Source: Platanthera guangdongensis (taxonomy: Eukaryota > Streptophyta > Magnoliopsida > Asparagales > Orchidaceae). From it: 64,000 bases of DNA. Where the stretch lies: positions 58,245,675 to 58,309,674 of the forward strand of contig CM077162.1 in the NCBI GenBank assembly GCA_039583875.1, read 5' to 3'. This document shows positions 11,273 through 22,199 of the stretch, piece after piece. A model generated the notes under the pieces. That model ran no database searches, was not told the origin of the DNA, and saw only the letters and a list, made by a program, of their open reading frames with translations. The first letter of the stretch is position 1; each line of letters starts with the position of its first letter. The translations under genes were made by a program, and so were the position numbers.

Positions 11273-12482
11273 TAATGGAGGGATTGATAAAAACATCTTC
11301 ATAGTTCAGCCACCGGGTTACGTGTCTGAAGATCATTCATGATACGCCTGCAAGCTCCGGAAGACTCTTTACGGCTTGAACCAGGCGCCTCGGGCATGGT
11401 ACGGGAAGATTGCAGAATACCTCCAGTTCTGCAGATATTTTGTTTCTGATTCTGATTTGGGCTTGTTCGTAAAGAAGAAGGGGGAGCTGCAAGTATTGGT
11501 GTTGTTGTACGTCGACGCCATGATCGTCACGGGGAACTCTGAGGAAGAAGTAGCTAGGCTCAGGGCATAACTAGCTATTCGTTTTGAGATGAAAGGTTTG
11601 AGTGAGCTTCACCACTTCCTTAGACTTGAGGTGGAGAGAAGAAAGAGCGTCATACTTGTTTCCCAAAGAGGTTATACAGAACAGATCGTTCAGCGGTTCG
11701 GCATGCGGGAGAGGAAGAGTTATTCTACTCCACTAGATGTTGGTCTCAAACTTTGACGTGATTATGGGAGAGTTCTTCTTCCAGATCCCTTGGTGTTCCG
11801 GGCTCTGGTTGAGAGACTTATATATTTGACGATTACGAGACCAGACATTGCTTATACTATAGGCCGACTAAGTCATTATATGGCGGAGCCTCGGAAACCT
11901 CATCTGGTAGTAGCCAAGAATATCTTGAAGTATGTGAATACCACATCTGATATGTGGCTCCTTTATGTGAGTGACACGGGCTTCAACCTGCACGGTTACA
12001 CAGATGTTGATTATGGGGGAGACTCAGATGACCGGAAGTCGATGTCTGACTATGATTTCACATGTGGATTAGCTAGTATCTCGTAGTGCAGCAAAAAATA
12101 AGATTCAGTGTCTGTCTCTACTACGGAAGCAGAGTACAAGACTTCGGCCTTCGAAGCTCGGGAAGGCATCTAGCTCAAGAGGCTTATAGATTACATCCAT
12201 GATGAAGTGCAGGGTCCCACTCTACTATGCGGTGACAACGAAAGTGCCTTTAAACTGGTTAACAACCCAGTTTGTCATGCGCAGACCAAACATATTGAGA
12301 TTGAGCATCACTTCACTCGGGAGGAGCTGGAGGGGTCTCTTATGGTCGATCATGTGCGGAGCGAGGACAATATCATGGATATCTTCACAAAGCCGTTGTC
12401 GAAGGGGACATTCGTATGGTTATGGGGACTGCTTGAGCTGGTTTCCACTTCTCACTTCAAGGGGGAGTGTTGGAATTTTTGA
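11273..12482 (+). pseudogene. copia reverse transcriptase-RNase H remnant
   Basis: Recognisable copia RT begins near 11330 (LYGLNQAPRAWYGK). The catalytic YVDD box reads YVDA near 11508-11520, so a metal-binding aspartate is lost. RNase H follows, with TRPDIAY, DDRKS, a TEAEY-type box and KHIEIEHHF. The frame ends at 12482, inside the LTR start. At least four in-frame stops and one frameshift near 11755 interrupt it. It would have copied element RNA into DNA in the particle; this copy cannot. A polypurine tract (CAAGGGGGAG) lies at 12458-12467. Confidence 0.85.
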
Positions 12483-13197
12483 AGTGAAAGTGGCGGCCTG
12501 GGCGGACTATTCGTGCGGACTGCGCGGATAGGTGTGGCGACTAGCCGGTTCGGCTAGTGTTTGCGTCTTCTTGTTTCCAGGATGTAACTGGAAGGATAGG
12601 ATGTTTATCCGCGGGAGCTGCGGACTATTCTGGAGTTCGCCGAGTCCGGCTTATTATGAACTCTTCTAGAGGTCGCGAGATCGACAGTGTTTTGCCCGTG
12701 GGCTTGTTCTTTGGAGCGATTTGGTGGAGACCGCGGAGTTCGCCTGTTAGTGCGGACTGAAGTTGGAGCTCGTTGGTTAGTGTGGACATGTGTTTGAGTC
12801 TGCTGGTTTGGAGTTCACACCATGGACTCTTGGTGGTGTGGACTTGGTCTGGATTTGTACCAAGCCTGGTTGTGCTCGGTCCGGGTGTTCGTACGTGTAG
12901 CGCGGACTGCTTTTCTATCCGTGAAGTTTGGCAGCTTGACAGCCTGGTTTGTGCTCGTCATGGGCTCGAAGTGTGCAGACTGGCTGTCTATCTAGCGGCT
13001 CGACTAAGCGGGATTGTGCCTTAGTCTTGGATTGTGGGTGTGCGGACTGAAGCAGTGTCCAAAGTGTTTTGTAGACTGGTTGCGGTATCCGCAGTGTCCG
13101 CGAGTGTGGAGGATTGGTCCTGGTTCTAGCCTTAGTCGGTGTTCAGGGCGGATAGGCTTTCTGTCCGGCCTTGTTGGTGTGACCTTAGCAGACTGGC
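12468..13197 (+). repeat. copia-A 3' LTR, first part
   Basis: Starts TGTTGGAATT right after the polypurine tract and is homologous to the start of the copia-A' LTR. It is rich in GCGGACT and AGTCCGC-like words. It stops at the gypsy-B insertion. The short ORFs here are unsupported. Confidence 0.8.
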
Positions 13198-14780
13198 GAT
13201 AACACCGCAGTTTTCCAGAAACGAGCCTCTAGAAGCTATCGCCCGACAATATTAGTTATCACCCGATGGTAGCTAAGCACTGAGAGGTCAGGCGCTGAGG
13301 GCGTTGAGTGCTAGCGCACACGTTAGCTATCTATCGCTTGGCGGTAGCTTGGCGTTGAGTATGCTGAGAGGATGGCATTTAGTGGTAGGCGTTGAATGAG
13401 CTACCACACAACATTAGTTCTACCGCTGGCGCTAGGGCGGCCTTATTTTCTTGGTCGAGCTCTCGGGAGGCTACCGCCCGGCGGTAGGTAGTTACCGTCT
13501 GGCGATAGCATACGGAAGCAGTTCTGTCGTTTGTCTTGTTAGCCATCTGATTTCTCTTAAACGTTGATCATATGGCTCAAGACATTTCATCCAAGTGCCA
13601 TAAGTAGGGATGAGATCCCCTTTCCCTTCATTTATTCCCATTTTGAGAGTTGACTTAGGGTTTTGGTGAGAGTGAGGAGGAGGAAGAAGAGAGCTTTCTT
13701 CCGCCATTAACGGAGTTTCGGAGCCCCAATCGTTGATTCGAGTCCAAATCCGTGGAGTGGACTTGGAGGCGTAAGTTCTCATCCGTGCAAAGCAAGGTCT
13801 CATGGAAAGGAAGAGGAGTCGTAAGGTAACGACACTTTTCTTCCCAGTCTTTAGGATGCGTGCATGACATCCACTATGTTTTTGCTTTATTTCAAGCATT
13901 TAGGCACCGAGTCTCTCAAGTGAGATGGATTTTGGTTGCTATGGTTCAAGAGGAGCCACCGGGTCGATTGTGTCCATCCCCGACATGATATTGCACTACA
14001 AATCCGCTCTGTTAGTAGATTAGGCATTGTGGGTGAAGCCGTAGTCGTGACCGTTAGTCCGACTCGGTGATGTTGCATAGCGAGTCTTAAAAATTTTGTT
14101 AGAATTCCGTTAGCGGCAAGACGGTGTTTGTGATGTTGTTTTCCCCCTCTCTCGTGTGACTACGTGTAACCAGAACCGGACCGGGTGGAAATTAGAGTAC
14201 ACGCGGGGACACGGGGACGGTATGGTATGAATGTTGGATTAGGGTGGGAAAAGGCTTGAGATTGTTATGTGCTAAGACGTGGTTTGTCTCTATGGCCGGC
14301 TGGCTAACCCGTGACGTGCAAGTCATGTGGGGAGATTGTCCTGACGAGACAAGTCCCCTTCTATAAAACTGATAAGAACGCCAAGCTTAGGACAAGCCTG
14401 GGCGATGAAGCCCACGAGCGGGTGGGGTACAGTAAGGATTCTTAGAATCGATTTGTGTGTTGGACGGAATCCTGACGTGTGAAGTTAGAGCTTGCAGGCA
14501 AGCCCGAGGTTTTGAGACCCACGAGCGGGTGGGGCCTGGGCAAGAGTTCCGTGTGGCGGCTTGTATGCCGTTTGGGGGAAATTGGAAGTACCCTTATGTT
14601 TGCGGGTTGAACGCCGATGAGGAAATTGAAAGTACCTGATTGATGATGTGTTAGAAGCATACGCTTTAGGGTGCCTTGGGTGAAGCCCAGGTATGCATAC
14701 ATGCTGCATTGTAGGCCCCTTTTATAATATGCTCAACATAGAAACATGTTTGTCGTATGAGACATCCAAACATGTTTTAC
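13198..14780 (+). repeat. gypsy-B 5' LTR, part before copia-C
   Basis: Homologous to the start of the LTR at 29703. From about 13230 to 13510 it carries repeated inverted-repeat words of the kind CTATCGCCCGGCGATAG and CTACCGCC..GGCGGTAG. It ends at TTTAC, the duplicated copia-C target. The first bases (GATAACACC) differ from the TGTAACACC of the 3' copy. Confidence 0.85.
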
Positions 14781-16410
14781 TGTTGGGTATTGTATCCACA
14801 ATGTACCTGATTTGAAGAAGCCCCTGGACAAGCTAAGGTCAATAGACTATGTATTTGATAAACTTTTTCAAGTTGTACTTGCAGTTTCTCCTCGCTAAGT
14901 GCACACCAATGTCAGGGTGCAGTAGGTCAATATACACGGGTCTGCACGACGTAATCCCTCGTTGAGCAGATCAGTGTGTTGGCCTATGTGTACTCTCTCT
15001 ATTGGAGTGCACTTACTTTCAAGTACAGGGCCGTTCATATGCAAGGGAAGACAAGGAGCACAGAGGATCAAGGAGCAGCTCCTAGGTGGAAGACGAAAAA
15101 TCGTCCAAGGCAAATTCGACGAGAATCACTAGTGATTCTCGCCGAATCGACGAGAATCATCAGTGATTCTCGCCGACTCCCTCTGGCCATCTCAAAATGG
15201 TGCCAAGTAAGATTCGGCGAGAATCACTTGTGATTCCCGCTGAACCAGTTGCCAAGCAGCCCATGTATAAAGTAAAATTCGTTGAGAATCGACAAGTAAT
15301 TCGACGAGAATCACAAACGATTCTCGACGAATCGTCGAGAATCACTTGGTGATTCTCGCCGATTCGTCGAGAATCGTCTGCGATTCTCGCCGATTTTTCC
15401 TTAGCGTTTTCTCAGTTAATTTCCTGAAGCGGATTCTGTCTCAGTTAATTTCCTGAACCGGATTCTGCCGCTGTTTAATATCTGGACCGGGATTTGGGGA
15501 TTTCCTTTGTGGGTCCCACAAACGGTCTTATTGGGGGTAGCTACAGTATTTATACTCGGGTATTTTGAACAGTACAGACACAGAAAAATACGCCGAGCTT
15601 ACGAAAACCCTAAGATCGCGAAATCCTTCCGCCGCCTCCGTCGCCGCTCGTGCAAGTTCGTCGCCGCCGCTGTTAGATCTTCTTCCCGATCTCCGGCGAC
15701 AGAAGCTTAGTAAGACTTGTGTCTCACGCGTCTATCCAGAGATCCTTTGTCTCTCGATTTGTTGATCGGAAAAAAACTTTCCATCCGAATCGATCGAGAC
15801 GACCGATCCTCGTATGACCGTTGGAAGACCGAGCTTGCTTCGCTACGAAGTTTGGATCTCAAAGTCCTGCAGCTGCCGATCGCCATCGTAGCAGCCGACT
15901 CCGAACCAAGCCGCCGCTCGGATTGCCGCCGCCGGTTCCGGGAGATCCTCTCCAAGTGAGACCAAGGTCGTAGACTCTTCATCGACTTCAAGAACACGTC
16001 GTCGAACAAAGAGGAACACCGTAGTCTCCAAGAGAAGTTTGTATCACGTGTACATTCTACATTTATTTTATTGTAAAGGAACTTTTGTTCCGTGTTGTAA
16101 GGGTTGGGTGCAACCCGATTTGTGGGAGTGTTGACTCTCACGTGTGGAAGGGCTCCTTCCGTTAGTGCAGGGATTGGATTTCAATCCCGTTGGTGAAGTG
16201 ACCGAGTCGTCCCTTGTTGGGGAGATAGGTCGAAGGGGGAAAGTGGATGTACCCAAGTCGGGGAACACTATAAATTTGCTGTGTATTCTGTGTGCTGTGG
16301 TTTTTGTTTTTATTGTGCAGGTACATCCGTAAATTCCGCAGAAGAACCACACGTCACCTATTCCCCCCCCCCCCCATAGGTGCACATAGCTGACACTAGG
16401 TGGACTTTCA
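14781..16410 (+). repeat. copia-C 5' LTR (1,630 bp)
   Basis: Starts TGTTGGGTATTG and ends GGACTTTCA. U3 holds an array of palindromic words built on GATTCTCGCCGAATCG and its complement at about 15113-15395, followed by a TATA-like TATTTATAC at 15547-15555. A run of 13 C precedes the end. ORFs read here on either strand are shadows. Confidence 0.93.
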
Positions 16411-16412
16411 AG

Positions 16413-16426
16413 TGGTATCAAAGCGA
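16413..16426 (+). promoter_or_regulatory. copia-C primer-binding site
   Basis: TGGTATCAAAGCGA starts two bases after the 5' LTR. It fits an initiator tRNA-Met primer with a mismatch to the common TGGTATCAGAGC. Confidence 0.75.
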
Positions 16427-16500
16427 GGTTCCTCAACAAAAAGGCTAACACCTTGAGGTGAATCCTGCCACTAGTGTCAACAAGGAGACATACATCTACT

Positions 16501-18783
16501 ATGGACGGGCTCAAGTACTCCGGCAAGATCCCAGTGTGCAACAGACTCAACTTTCCTATCTGGAAGGAAAGGATCAGGTTCTACATGGAAGCAGTGGACC
16601 CTCGACTGTTCATGATCGTGCTGGAGGGACCTTATGTCCCCACTAAGGACTCCACCATTGATCCCACCAAGAAAGTGCCGAAGACACTCTCTGAAATGGA
16701 CGAGGATGAGATGGTCCTAGTGGGCCTTGACATGAAGGCAAGAAACATCCTGGTCAGTGCAGTTGATGACTCGATGATCCAAAACTTCAGCAACTGCAGG
16801 ACAGCTCAGGAGATATGGCAGTGTCTGATCATTCTAATGGAGGGCACAGATGAAGTGAGGGATGATCGGAGATCCCTCCTGAACCAGAAGTATGAGGCCT
16901 TCCAGCAAGGGCCTAAGGAGGAGATCGGAGTCACATACGAGAACTTCCTGAAGATTGTCAACGCCCTCAAGGGCTATGGAGGAGTGTTCACCAATGGTGA
17001 ACTCAATGACAAATTCCTTAGGTCCCTTACTAAGGAATGGGACACAAAGATCTGCGCCATCAGAGAATTTGGCAGACTAGCAGAAACTGATCCACAAATC
17101 CTGTTCGGAAAGCTGATGTCCTATGAACTTCAGCTGAACACCAGGAAGGCAGAGGAAGAAGCAGAGAAGGCTGCTGCAAAAGAAAAGACTGTGGCCCTAA
17201 AAGCCAGTCACACCAGAAAAGGGAAGGGTGCGGTGTCATACCGTGCCAGGAATAAGGAAGAAGAAGAGGACTCCGATCCATGCTCCTCCAGCTCAGAACT
17301 GTCGGAAGAGGATTTCTCCCTCATCACTCGAGAGTTCAAGAAATTCCTCAAGATGAGGAATCAAAGGAAGAGAGACGGCTCCTCTTCCAGACATCAGAAG
17401 AAAAACTACTCTTCTGACAGGTATGCATCTAAACCTAACAAACATCGTTCTTCTGATATTATTTGCTTTGGATGCAATAAGCCAGGTCACGTCGTGGCCG
17501 ACTGCCATCAAAGCAAAAGAGATAAAGGGAAAGGAGAGGAGCTCAAATCCTCCAGAGATAAGAAGAAGGAGCGAAGCTACATCGCAAGAAGACCAAAGAC
17601 ACTAAGTGAGTCTGATTCCTCAGACTCCAGTGATGATGAGGAAGCCTACTTCGGGCTGGTGGGTCGCTCAGACTCAGAAGGAGAATGTCCCCCATTTACT
17701 GGGAAGGTAAAAGCTCACACCCCTCTCTCCGACTCCGACTCTGATCCTGAGTCTCAGGATGATGAACCTGAGGATGGCCCCTCGGCCCGCGAAGCTGAAC
17801 TCCTCGAGAAGTATGAGCTTCTGCTCAACACTTTCGACGAGTGCCGTAAGAGACTGAGGGCTGAGAAGAAGGAAGTAAAATTCCTTAAGGGTGAGTGTGT
17901 ATCCCTAAGGGAAGAGGTCACTAGTTTGATTTCTCTCCGGCAGGAACACCTTGACCTGACTTCAAAGCACTCAGAGTCTTTGAAGCTCCTTGATCTCAAG
18001 CAGGAGGAAGTCAACAAATTGGAAGAACTACTGGCGGCTGAAAGGAAGATCGTACAGAGCTTCTCTATGCCAAAAACAGTGCTTCCAGTCGTTGACACCT
18101 TCTCTGCTCAGGCCAAAGGAGCTGGCTTGGGGCATATTGGGGCTTCTGGTTCTTCATCTAGGAGGAACAAGAACCAGAGGAAGAATAAGGCCGCCAAGAA
18201 GGCCTCTGCTGATGAAAAGGGGAAGGCTCCTCTTAGTCCTGTTGCGTTCAGAAAGCCTGGCTTTCCTTGCAACCAACATGACTTTGAGTCAACATTTGGG
18301 CATCATTTCCGTCCCTCGGTTGCAAAGCCTAAGAGCCGGTATGACGGTTGGAACTTCCCCCGAAACTTTGGTGAGAGTGCCTTCAAGGCACCTTATGAGG
18401 AGATCCACATAGGAAATTATGGTCCGTTCTCTAGCGGCCATAATGGAAAGCAGACGCCAAAAGTCAAGCCTGTTATTCAGAAGGTGACAAAGTCATGTGA
18501 CTGCCGTCACCATGAGGCCTCCACCTCCAGATCCAAGGCCCCAGCTGTACCCGTTGTTCCCAGGGTAAGGCAGGAGCCTCGGAAGAGATACAACAGGTTC
18601 GACTGTTGGTGCTGTGGCAAAGTCGGTCACTTTGCCGTGGATTGCTGGTTTAATCCAAGGAACTACGAGACTCCCCATGTTAACAATGCGAGACCGACCA
18701 CTCGTAGGGTTAACCAACCGAGGGGGAGTGTGCTAACCAGGAATCTAGGACCCAAGTTCGATTGGGTTCCTAAGGCAAATTAA
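16501..18783 (+). CDS. gag: copia-C gag polyprotein, about 760 aa, intact
   Basis: Capsid/nucleocapsid protein that packages element RNA. I take the ATG at 16501 (MDGLKYSGKIPV); the open frame reaches back to a GTG at 16474 only. Residues about 10-220 form the gag core of the UBN2/DUF4219 type. A CCHC knuckle CFGCNKPGHVVADC sits at about residues 322-335. Ser/Asp-rich and charged helical stretches follow (about 370-530), then a second knuckle CWCCGKVGHFAVDC at about 702-715. The unusual WCC in the second knuckle is shared with copia-D. It ends at TAA 18781-18783, followed by a splice-acceptor-like TTTTGTTTTGCAG. Pol is in the +1 frame relative to gag. Confidence 0.9.
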   Translation: MDGLKYSGKIPVCNRLNFPIWKERIRFYMEAVDPRLFMIVLEGPYVPTKDSTIDPTKKVPKTLSEMDEDEMVLVGLDMKARNILVSAVDDSMIQNFSNCRTAQEIWQCLIILMEGTDEVRDDRRSLLNQKYEAFQQGPKEEIGVTYENFLKIVNALKGYGGVFTNGELNDKFLRSLTKEWDTKICAIREFGRLAETDPQILFGKLMSYELQLNTRKAEEEAEKAAAKEKTVALKASHTRKGKGAVSYRARNKEEEEDSDPCSSSSELSEEDFSLITREFKKFLKMRNQRKRDGSSSRHQKKNYSSDRYASKPNKHRSSDIICFGCNKPGHVVADCHQSKRDKGKGEELKSSRDKKKERSYIARRPKTLSESDSSDSSDDEEAYFGLVGRSDSEGECPPFTGKVKAHTPLSDSDSDPESQDDEPEDGPSAREAELLEKYELLLNTFDECRKRLRAEKKEVKFLKGECVSLREEVTSLISLRQEHLDLTSKHSESLKLLDLKQEEVNKLEELLAAERKIVQSFSMPKTVLPVVDTFSAQAKGAGLGHIGASGSSSRRNKNQRKNKAAKKASADEKGKAPLSPVAFRKPGFPCNQHDFESTFGHHFRPSVAKPKSRYDGWNFPRNFGESAFKAPYEEIHIGNYGPFSSGHNGKQTPKVKPVIQKVTKSCDCRHHEASTSRSKAPAVPVVPRVRQEPRKRYNRFDCWCCGKVGHFAVDCWFNPRNYETPHVNNARPTTRRVNQPRGSVLTRNLGPKFDWVPKAN

Positions 18784-18790
18784 TTTTGTT

Positions 18791-21700
18791 TTGCAGGAAT
18801 GTCCAAAGGCCACCAAAACGCCAATCTGGTATTTGGACAGTGGATGCTCCCGGCATATGACCGGGACAAGAAGCCTGCTGCGTGATTACACTCCAGTCGA
18901 GAATGGACTCAAAGTCATCTTTGGAGGGTCAGATCGAGGAGTCACCAGAGGTTATGGTATGATTTCCAACGGTATAATCTCTATCACCGACGTGGCTTAT
19001 GTTGAAGGGTTAAACCATAACCTGATCAGTGTAAGTCAGTTATGTGATAAAGGTTATGACGTTAAGTTCTGCAAGGATAAATGTCTGATAATTTCACGTA
19101 CCTCCTCTGAGACGGTATTATCAGGCATTAGGAGCAGAAATATCTTCTGCCTAGATTTTCTTAGTATAGATTCATCTACCCCCGTATGCCTTGTGGCAAC
19201 AGGCAGTGCTTCTCTTTGTGAACAATGACACAAGAGATTGACACATATTAATTATAAGACAATTAGTATGCTATTTTCTAAGAATTTAGTAAGAGATGCT
19301 CCCAGTATCAAGTGCATCAAGGATAGCCCCTGTCATGCATGCCAGATGGGCAAACAGACACGGGCTACCTTTAAGAGCATTGCAGACAAAGACTCTTCCC
19401 GATGTCTTTACCTGCTACATATGGACTTGTTTGGTCCAATGCAAGTTCATAGCTTGGGAGGCAAATCATATACGCTAGTGATAGTTGATGATCACTCTCG
19501 GTTTACATGGGTGTTCTTTTTGAAACGAAAGCCGGATACTCTTGACATCTTCACTAATTTTGTCAAGCAAGTTCAGAACGAATTTAACTGCTCCGTGGTC
19601 AAAATCAGAAGTGACCATGAAACAGAATTCGAATCTGGTGCTATGACAGAATTCTGTGAAGAACACGGTATCCTTCATGAGTTTTCCTCCCCACGCACTC
19701 CTCAGCAAAATGGGGTTGTGGAGAGGAGAAATAGAACTCTCATTGAAGCCTGCACGACAATGTTGAAAGACGCCTCTCTCCCTGAATACTTCTGGGCAGA
19801 GGCTGTCAATACGGCATGTCATGTACAAAACCGAGCCTTGATCAACAAGCATCATCGTAAGACGCCCTACGAGCTACTGAAAGGCAGGAAACCAACCATG
19901 TCCTACTTGAGGATTTTTGGTTGCAGATGCTATGTACTGAATAATGGGAAGTACCCGCGTACTAAATTCGGTGAAAAATGCTTCGAAGGCATATTCATGG
20001 GATATAGTTCCCATAGTCGGGCATATAGGGTCTTCAATAAGAAAACCCTAGTGGTAGAAGAATCAATAAATGTTGTATTTGATGAAGGAAGTTTGCTTCA
20101 CAGCAACTCTTCCAGTGGTATTCTTGAAGATGCAGGTGCACGATTGAAACAGCTGAGTCTGGATGAGCCCGCTCAAGATGACACTCCTAAGTACATCAAA
20201 GTGTCCACCTTCACATCATCTGAAAATGTCGAAGATCAAGATGAATCAAATCACTTGGAAGAAAGAGCAGCCCAAGAAGTAGTTGAAGCACCGGACGCCA
20301 GACTTTTAGAGCTCCGTCACGTGAGGGATCATCCAAGAGAACAGATCATCGGAGATCCTCGTGTTGGCGTCAGAACTCGAAGAGGTACAACTAACGAAGT
20401 ATTGCATCTTAGCTTCCTGTCACAGATTGAACCAAAGAAGTTCGACGAGGCGAACAAGGATGCGACATGGATTCTGGCCATGCAAGAGGAACTACATCAA
20501 TTCGAACGTTGCAAAGTCTGGACGCTGGTTCCCAGACCATACAAGCAGAATGTGATCGGCACAAAGTGGATCTTCAGAAACAAGCTGGATGAACATGGTG
20601 TCATCGTAAAGAACAAAGCCAGGCTGGTGGCTCAAGGTTACCGTCAGGAGGAAGGGATTGATTTCGATCAGACCTTTGCACCAGTAGCAAGACTCGAGGC
20701 AATCAGGTTGTTCCTGGCATATGCTGCAGTCAAAGGATTCACAGTCTATCAAATGGATGTGAAATCGGCATTCCTAAACGGAGATCTGAAAGAGGAAGTA
20801 TACGTCGCTCAACCCCCAGGTTTTGTCGATCCTACTTTTCCCAACCATGTTTACTTTCTTAATAAAGCACTATATGGGTTGAAACAAGCTCCACGAGCTT
20901 GGTATGAGACTTTATCTAGGTTTCTTCTTGAGAACAAGTTCTCTAGAGGTAAAATAGATAAAACATTGTTTCTCAGGGAAGTCAAAGGCAAGATTTTGCT
21001 GGTGCAAATCTATGTCGACGACATAATATTCGGCTCAACGGACAACAATCTTTGCAAAAAGTTTTCTAAACTTATGCAAGGAAAGTTTGAAATGAGCAGT
21101 ATGGGAGAGCTCAAGTATTTCTTAGGACTTCAAGTGAAACAATCTGAGGATGGAATCTTCATCTCTCAGACGAAGTTCACAAATGAACTCCTTAAGAAAT
21201 TCGGTATGGAGAGTGCAACCTCTATGAGGACTCCAATGGGATCCACCATGTCTCTTGATAAGGATGAGAAAGGTAAACCTTTCGATGAAACCAAATACAG
21301 AAGCATCATTGGATCCCTGCTCTACCTTACTGCCAGTAGACCGGATATTATGTTCTCCACATGTGTCTGTGCCAGATATCAGGTGAACACTAAGGAATCT
21401 CACCATGTCGCTGCAAAGCGAATTCTAAGATACCTTAAAGGTACTCCTAATCTTGGCTTGTGGTACCCGAGAAACAATGATGTCGAGCTAATAGGCTTTT
21501 CAGATGCTGATTTTGCAGGGAGTAGGGATGACAGGAAAAGCACTTCCGGGACATGCCAATTCCTCGGAAGGAGGCTTATCTCATGGAACAGCAAGAAGCA
21601 GAACTGTGTGGCTACCTCCATAGCAGAATCTGAGTACATCTCCGCAGGAAGCTGTTGCGCACAACTTCTATGGATCAGAAACCAGCTCGCCGACTACGAC

Positions 21701-21958
21701 CTTCAGTTCAAGGAAGTACCCATGTACTGCGACTCCTCAAGTGCAATTGCCATTGCCAACAATCCGGTGTCGCACAGCAGAACGAAGCATATCGAAGTAC
21801 GCTATCACTTCATTCGGGAGCACGTGGAGAACAAAGATATCTCTCTCTGTTATGTCCCCACGGACAAGCAGATTGCTGATATATTCACAAAGCCCCTAGA
21901 CGAGGCCAAGTTCAATCTTTTCAAGACTGAATTGGGAATGCTCAATTATGAGGAATGA
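18791..21958 (+). pseudogene. pol: copia-C pol: protease, integrase, RT, RNase H; one TGA at 19226-19228
   Basis: One frame from 18791 to TGA 21956-21958, broken only by TGA at 19226-19228. Protease: WYLDSGCSRHMTG near 18830. The integrase zinc region starts just after the stop. Its core carries HMDLFGP (19420), SDHETEF (about 19612) and NGVVERRN (about 19712), so the D,D,E triad is present, though SDHETEF has Glu where Gly is usual. [12 protein letters not shown] near 21011. RNase H: the DADFAG and DSSSAIA regions, then the KHIEVRYHF tail. The stop falls where copia-D has Trp. Its context CAA-TGA-CAC could allow some readthrough, but the comparison favours a simple nonsense mutation. Everything else looks functional. 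Confidence 0.9.
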
Positions 21959-21984
21959 AGACTACAGAGGCTCCAGGCCCGTGC

Positions 21985-22199
21985 AAGAACTGAGGGGGAG
22001 CAAAGGGTAAAACGCTACAGACCCCGATTTGTAGAAGCCGAAAAGGGGGAGATTACCCTCTCGGCTAAGGCTAAGGTGCTCCCCCAAGAAATTGGTATTG
22101 GAAACTCACTTAACTCTCTTTTTAGTTTATGGTTTTCATTCTCATTTGTTCTATTCACCTTAGCTTGTAGGGTTTAGGCTTCTTCAAATAGGGGGAGAT
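21985..22199 (+). promoter_or_regulatory. copia-C 3' untranslated region with three polypurine tracts
   Basis: Tracts CTGAGGGGGAGCAAAG (about 21990), AAAAGGGGGAGATTA (about 22042) and AAATAGGGGGAGAT (22186-22199) occur in order. The last abuts the 3' LTR and is the likely plus-strand primer. Repeated polypurine tracts are a described Sirevirus feature. Confidence 0.8.

Noticed and set aside
14895..16332. ORFs on both strands, repeated at 22314-23835
   Set aside because: Located in copia-C LTRs, no motifs, present only because the two LTRs are near-identical.
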